From the NCBI RefSeq assembly GCF_003668875.1, contig NZ_RAWM01000029.1, forward strand, positions 18,837-82,836: 64,000 nt of DNA. The letters are read 5' to 3'. Positions 61,431-64,000 of the stretch are shown in pieces. The translations under genes were made by a program, and so were the position numbers. The stretch's first letter is position 1; each line of letters starts with the position of its first letter. The notes under the pieces were generated by a model. The model was not told where the DNA came from. It worked only from the letters and a program-made list of their open reading frames with translations, and did no database searches. Origin of the DNA: Corallococcus interemptor. GTDB taxonomy: Bacteria > Myxococcota > Myxococcia > Myxococcales > Myxococcaceae.

Positions 61431-61775
61431 ATGAAGCGCGTGCAGTTCTCCGTGCACCGCACGGTCGGAGAGGCACGGATGCTGGCAGGAGCCCTGGAAT
61501 CCGCCGGGCTCTCGGTCGACATCCGAGGCGAGTCCCTGGTCCCGCTGAGCGGAGAGATTCCCAGCACCGAGGCCTGGGTGGAGCTGTGGCTGTTGCCGCA
61601 GGAACTGGAGGCCGGGCGCCAGGTGCTCGCGGAGCTCCAGGCCAACCAGGAGGCCGCCAATCGTTCGGTGACCTGTCCACGGTGTGGAGAAGAGAACCCC
61701 GCCAACTTCGAGCTCTGCTGGAGCTGTGAGCTGGAGCTCCCCTCCGGCCTGCGTCCGCGCCTGCGCGCCGTTTAG
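61431..61775 (+). CDS. DUF2007 protein with zinc ribbon
   Basis: A 114-residue protein. Residues 1-70 match DUF2007, a signal-transducing-type fold related to PII-like domains (the opening with HRTVGEARMLAGALESAGL and VELWLLPQELEAGRQVL). Residues ~80-97 form a zinc ribbon (CPRCGEENPANFELCWSC). The pair is common in bacteria and its role is unknown. The next gene starts nine bases after the stop, suggesting one operon with the TPR protein. Confidence 0.82.
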   Translation: MKRVQFSVHRTVGEARMLAGALESAGLSVDIRGESLVPLSGEIPSTEAWVELWLLPQELEAGRQVLAELQANQEAANRSVTCPRCGEENPANFELCWSCELELPSGLRPRLRAV

Positions 61776-61784
61776 AATTCCCCC

Positions 61785-62753
61785 ATGAGCGACCCATCCA
61801 ACGCCCCCGGGGAGCGGAGCGGCCGGCGCCGGAACCAGGGTCTCCGGAGCGTCCTCTGGGTCTGCGGCGTGGCGCTCGCCATCCACGTCATCCCGCTGTT
61901 CCTGCCCCGCAACATGCCCGAGCAGGAGCTGGCCATCGCCCGCGCCACGGACAGCGTGGAAGGCCGTCTCCAGTTCCTGGTGCCCCTGAAGCACAACGAC
62001 AAGGCCACGGCAGCGGACCTGCGCATGGCGGCCGAGCTCCTGCGCGAAGGAGCCCCCGCGGAAGCGCACGACCTGGCCCTGGAAGCCGAACGGAGGGACC
62101 CCAACGCCCTGGAGACCCAGCTGCTGCTCGCGCGCATCTGCGACCGGGAGCGGATGTCCCGCTGTGTGGAGCAGTCCCTGGGCAAGGCGCGCCAGCTCGC
62201 GCCGGCGGACCCCAGGGCGGAGCTGTTGCGAGCGGACCTGAGCGAGGAGAAAGGCGACCTCGAAGGCGCCACGAACGCCCTCGCCCGGGCCTACAGCCAG
62301 GCCCCCGGAGATCCCCTCGTGGGCGTGCGCTACGGCCGGCTGCTCAGCCGGATGGGCAGGCCCGAGGATGCCCTGAAGGTCTTCACCTCCCTGGAGGGTA
62401 AGGTCCCACCGGCCCGGCTCCTGGTGGAACAGGGGCTGGTGCGCACCCGGGAGGGCCGCAGCCGCGAAGCCGTGGGCCTGTTGCAGCAAGCGGTGCAGAA
62501 GGACCCGAAGCTCGCGGAAGGCCACTTCCAGCTGGGCATCGCCTGGTTCCAGGCGGGAAACCAGGTCGCCGCCGAGGAGTCCTTGCGTCAGGCGGATCGG
62601 CTGGACACCTCGGACACACGAGCGCTGTCCACCCTCTGCACCCTCCAGGTGAAGGCGGGGAAGCTCGAGGGAGCACGCCAGACGCGCACGGACCTGGAGC
62701 GGCGCTTCCCCCAGCGGATGGACCTCATCCGGGAGCAGTGCCGGCTGCCCTGA
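61785..62753 (+). CDS. Membrane-anchored TPR protein
   Basis: A 322-residue protein. It has one N-terminal TM segment (~21-40, SVLWVCGVALAIHVIPLF) and a series of six to seven TPR-like repeats from ~70 to the end (e.g. DPLVGVRYGRLLSRMGRPEDALKV). The repeats face the periplasm if the TM is a signal anchor. It probably scaffolds other proteins. The ATG at 61785 lies nine bases after the DUF2007 stop. Confidence 0.82.
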   Translation: MSDPSNAPGERSGRRRNQGLRSVLWVCGVALAIHVIPLFLPRNMPEQELAIARATDSVEGRLQFLVPLKHNDKATAADLRMAAELLREGAPAEAHDLALEAERRDPNALETQLLLARICDRERMSRCVEQSLGKARQLAPADPRAELLRADLSEEKGDLEGATNALARAYSQAPGDPLVGVRYGRLLSRMGRPEDALKVFTSLEGKVPPARLLVEQGLVRTREGRSREAVGLLQQAVQKDPKLAEGHFQLGIAWFQAGNQVAAEESLRQADRLDTSDTRALSTLCTLQVKAGKLEGARQTRTDLERRFPQRMDLIREQCRLP

Positions 62754-62767
62754 AGCTCAGGGGAGCG

Positions 62768-63067
62768 TCAGCGTGGCTCCTGCCCGCGAATCTGGCGGAG
62801 CATCCGAGCGGAGGCGATGACCGGCGCATCCACGGACCCGTCGGCCCGTTCGGTGCGCACCACGGCCTGGAGGAAGGGGATTGCCTCTTCATCGCGGCCC
62901 TGCTGGAAGAGCAGCTCCCCCAGCGCGAACCGGGCCTGGGTGAGGAGGACCAGGTCCTCCGCCGCCACGGCCGCATCGATGGCGTCACTCAGCGCGGACT
63001 CCGCCAGCTCGGGCTGTCCGCGTCCCAGCAGCTCGCGGGCACGCTGGAGATGTTCAAGGGTATTCAT
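62768..63067 (-). CDS. Small TPR-like protein
   Basis: A 99-residue helical protein starting MNTLEHLQRARELLGRG, with TPR-type ARFALGELLFQQGRDEEAIP. The ATG at 63065-63067 is used; a longer start at 63109 would overlap the divergent SlyX gene, so it is rejected. Function is unknown. The stop is 14 bp from the convergent TPR gene. Confidence 0.7.
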   Translation of the reverse strand: MNTLEHLQRARELLGRGQPELAESALSDAIDAAVAAEDLVLLTQARFALGELLFQQGRDEEAIPFLQAVVRTERADGSVDAPVIASARMLRQIRGQEPR

Positions 63068-63098
63068 GGGGCACGGTCCCCGAGCGGAGAAGACGGCA

Positions 63099-63299
63099 AT
63101 GGAAGACAAGCGCTTGGTCGAGCTGGAAATCCGCTACACGCAGCAGCAGGAGCTGCTGCAGGAGCTCAGTGACGTCCTCTACCAGCAGGGGCGCGTCATC
63201 GACGCGCTCCGGACGGAGCTGGACCAGCTCAAGCGCAAGCTGGACGCCGAGCCGGGCCTGGTGGACGCGCGCCACCAGGAGCGGCCGCCGCACTACTAG
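63099..63299 (+). CDS. slyX: SlyX family protein
   Basis: A 66-residue coiled-coil protein, matching SlyX in length and pattern: RLVELEIRYTQQQELLQEL, then VLYQQGRVIDALR and a Pro-rich end (ERPPHY). The family is widespread and its role is not clear. The ATG at 63099 has GGAGA nearby. The 3' end overlaps the convergent exported protein gene by four bases. Confidence 0.88.
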   Translation: MEDKRLVELEIRYTQQQELLQELSDVLYQQGRVIDALRTELDQLKRKLDAEPGLVDARHQERPPHY

Positions 63300-63742
63300 A
63301 ACTTGTAGCCCAGCCGCAGGCCGATGATGGGGTTCGGGTCCAGGTAGCCCACCTCGACGCCAATGCTGGCGGCCTTGCCCTGGAGGCCAAAGCCAAACGC
63401 CGCGTGGGCCTTGAAGGTGTCACCCTTGAAGAAGATCCACGGACCGGCGAGCCCCTCGATGTAGACAGTCTTGCCCACCGTCGCGCGAAGCGAGATGTCC
63501 AACGGAACGCCAATGATGTTGCCGTCCGTGACGAGCACCGCGCCGAACCGGGCACCCACGAAGAGTGGACCCGCGACATGCCCTTCAACGCCCAGCGTAA
63601 AGTTGAAGGCCGCGCTGGTGTCGACCCAGTAGTCCGCGCCCACGCCCAGGCGGACACCGGACTGCTGCGCCTTGGATTCCGCGGGGACCAGCAGGAGCCC
63701 TAGCGCGAACAGACCAGCGGCGTAGATTCGAAGCAGATGCAT
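63296..63742 (-). CDS. Exported beta-barrel-like protein
   Basis: A 148-residue exported protein. The signal peptide (MHLLRIYAAGLFALGLLLVP, cleavage near SKAQ) is followed by alternating short strands with Gly/aromatic ends (YWVDTSAAFNFTLGVEG, GYLDPNPIIGLRLGYKF), as in small outer-membrane beta-barrels; the terminal aromatic Phe supports this. AGGAG precedes the ATG at 63742. Function unknown. Confidence 0.75.
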   Translation of the reverse strand: MHLLRIYAAGLFALGLLLVPAESKAQQSGVRLGVGADYWVDTSAAFNFTLGVEGHVAGPLFVGARFGAVLVTDGNIIGVPLDISLRATVGKTVYIEGLAGPWIFFKGDTFKAHAAFGFGLQGKAASIGVEVGYLDPNPIIGLRLGYKF

Positions 63743-63887
63743 GCGAGAGGCTCCTGTCCAGAGAGGGGGAAGGAGCGCCACTCAAGCAAAAGCAGGCAGG
63801 GTCAGGCCAGCCTCAAAGCCAGGCACCCGTACGTTCGCATGCCGTCGGATCAATCCAAGACGAACGGTGTCACAAGCCCGCAAAGAC

Positions 63888-63921
63888 AAAGCCCCTGGCG
63901 CCTTGCGGCACCAGGGGCTTT
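63888..63921 (-). terminator. rRNA operon terminator
   Basis: An 11-bp perfect stem (AAAGCCCCTGG / CCAGGGGCTTT) around a 12-base loop lies nine bases after the 5S rRNA end. On the minus strand it is followed by TTTGTCTTTG, a T-rich tract, so it is a typical intrinsic terminator. Confidence 0.85.
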
Positions 63922-63930
63922 CAAAAAGAA

Positions 63931-64000
63931 TCCGGCAGCGACCTACTCTCCCACGCGGTTTCCCGCGGAGTACCATCGGCTCTGGAGGGCTTAACTTCCG
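63931..64000 (-). rRNA. rrf: 5S rRNA, 3' part
   Basis: The minus strand reads CGGAAGTTAAGCCCTCCAG at the window edge, then GATGGTACTCC and ...GAGAGTAGGTCGCTGCCGGA. These are the conserved loop B/C and 3' elements of bacterial 5S rRNA. About 70 of the ~117 nucleotides are inside the window; the 5' part, and presumably 23S and 16S, lie beyond the edge. Confidence 0.93.

Overview
The window is very GC-rich, coding-dense DNA from a delta-proteobacterium of the myxobacterial type, most likely Myxococcaceae (Corallococcus/Myxococcus-like). This rests on sequence-level recognition: two copies of the myxobacteria-restricted DUF2378 (TIGR02265) family, a Ser/Thr kinase fused to a large NTPase/TPR region, many lipoproteins, complex hybrid histidine kinases, and a lipoprotein nuclease toxin with its immunity gene of the kind used in kin discrimination. 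Third-position GC is so high that long spurious frames lie opposite almost every gene. Starts were chosen from ribosome-binding sites, signal peptides and overlaps. No tRNA, CRISPR, prophage or insertion sequence was recognised. No stretch over 300 bases is without a gene.

Layout. 1-8.3 kb: a partial M24-type lipoprotein, small hypotheticals, a Kelch-repeat lipoprotein, a MalK/UgpC-type ATPase without its permeases, DUF427, an alpha/beta hydrolase, and an eight-haem cytochrome with HEAT/TPR repeats. 8.5-14.5 kb: a tripartite RND efflux operon (TolC, adaptor, HAE1 pump). 14.6-18.2 kb: a tightly overlapping lipid operon (cNMP-binding patatin lipase, KAS III-like synthase, MGAT-like acyltransferase). 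18.2-19.8 kb: a PIN / Xre-ImmA toxin-antitoxin-like pair. 19.9-23.5 kb: two DUF2378 paralogues flanking an unrecognised 755-residue protein on the other strand. 23.6-31.3 kb: BKACE enzyme, atypical SDR, methyltransferase, giant kinase, glutathione reductase. 31.4-37.3 kb: accessory toxin island (unrecognised gene, Imm52 immunity, Tox-REase-5 lipoprotein, outer-membrane protein, M91-like peptidase) with a degenerate duplication of one leader region. 37.5-43.8 kb: phospholipase D, NAD(P)-binding protein, ParDE/RelBE-type TA pair, sugar ABC importer without ATPase, EcsC. 43.8-49.3 kb: a three-gene sensory operon (giant hybrid kinase, single-domain regulator, REC-PAS kinase). 49.5-56.1 kb: DUF4846, CDP-alcohol phosphatidyltransferase, secreted proteins, S8 protease, GlpD. 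56.3-60.5 kb: a His-rich membrane protein, TonB receptor and two lipoproteins, possibly metal acquisition. 60.5 kb-end: small proteins, DUF2007, TPR proteins, SlyX, and the 3' part of a 5S rRNA with its terminator on the minus strand.

How the genes work together. The strongest new-biology candidate is the lipoprotein toxin operon at 32.1-35.8 kb. Its layout (exported outer-membrane protein, lipoprotein with C-terminal nuclease, immunity protein) resembles the Sit toxins that myxobacteria pass between cells by outer-membrane exchange. Second is the patatin / KAS III / acyltransferase operon, whose stop-start overlaps imply a coordinated acyl-lipid pathway and whose two enzymes carry altered active-site motifs. 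The ATPase at 3.1-4.1 kb may energise the ATPase-less sugar importer at 40.1-43.1 kb, as MsmK-type ATPases do elsewhere; this is inference only.
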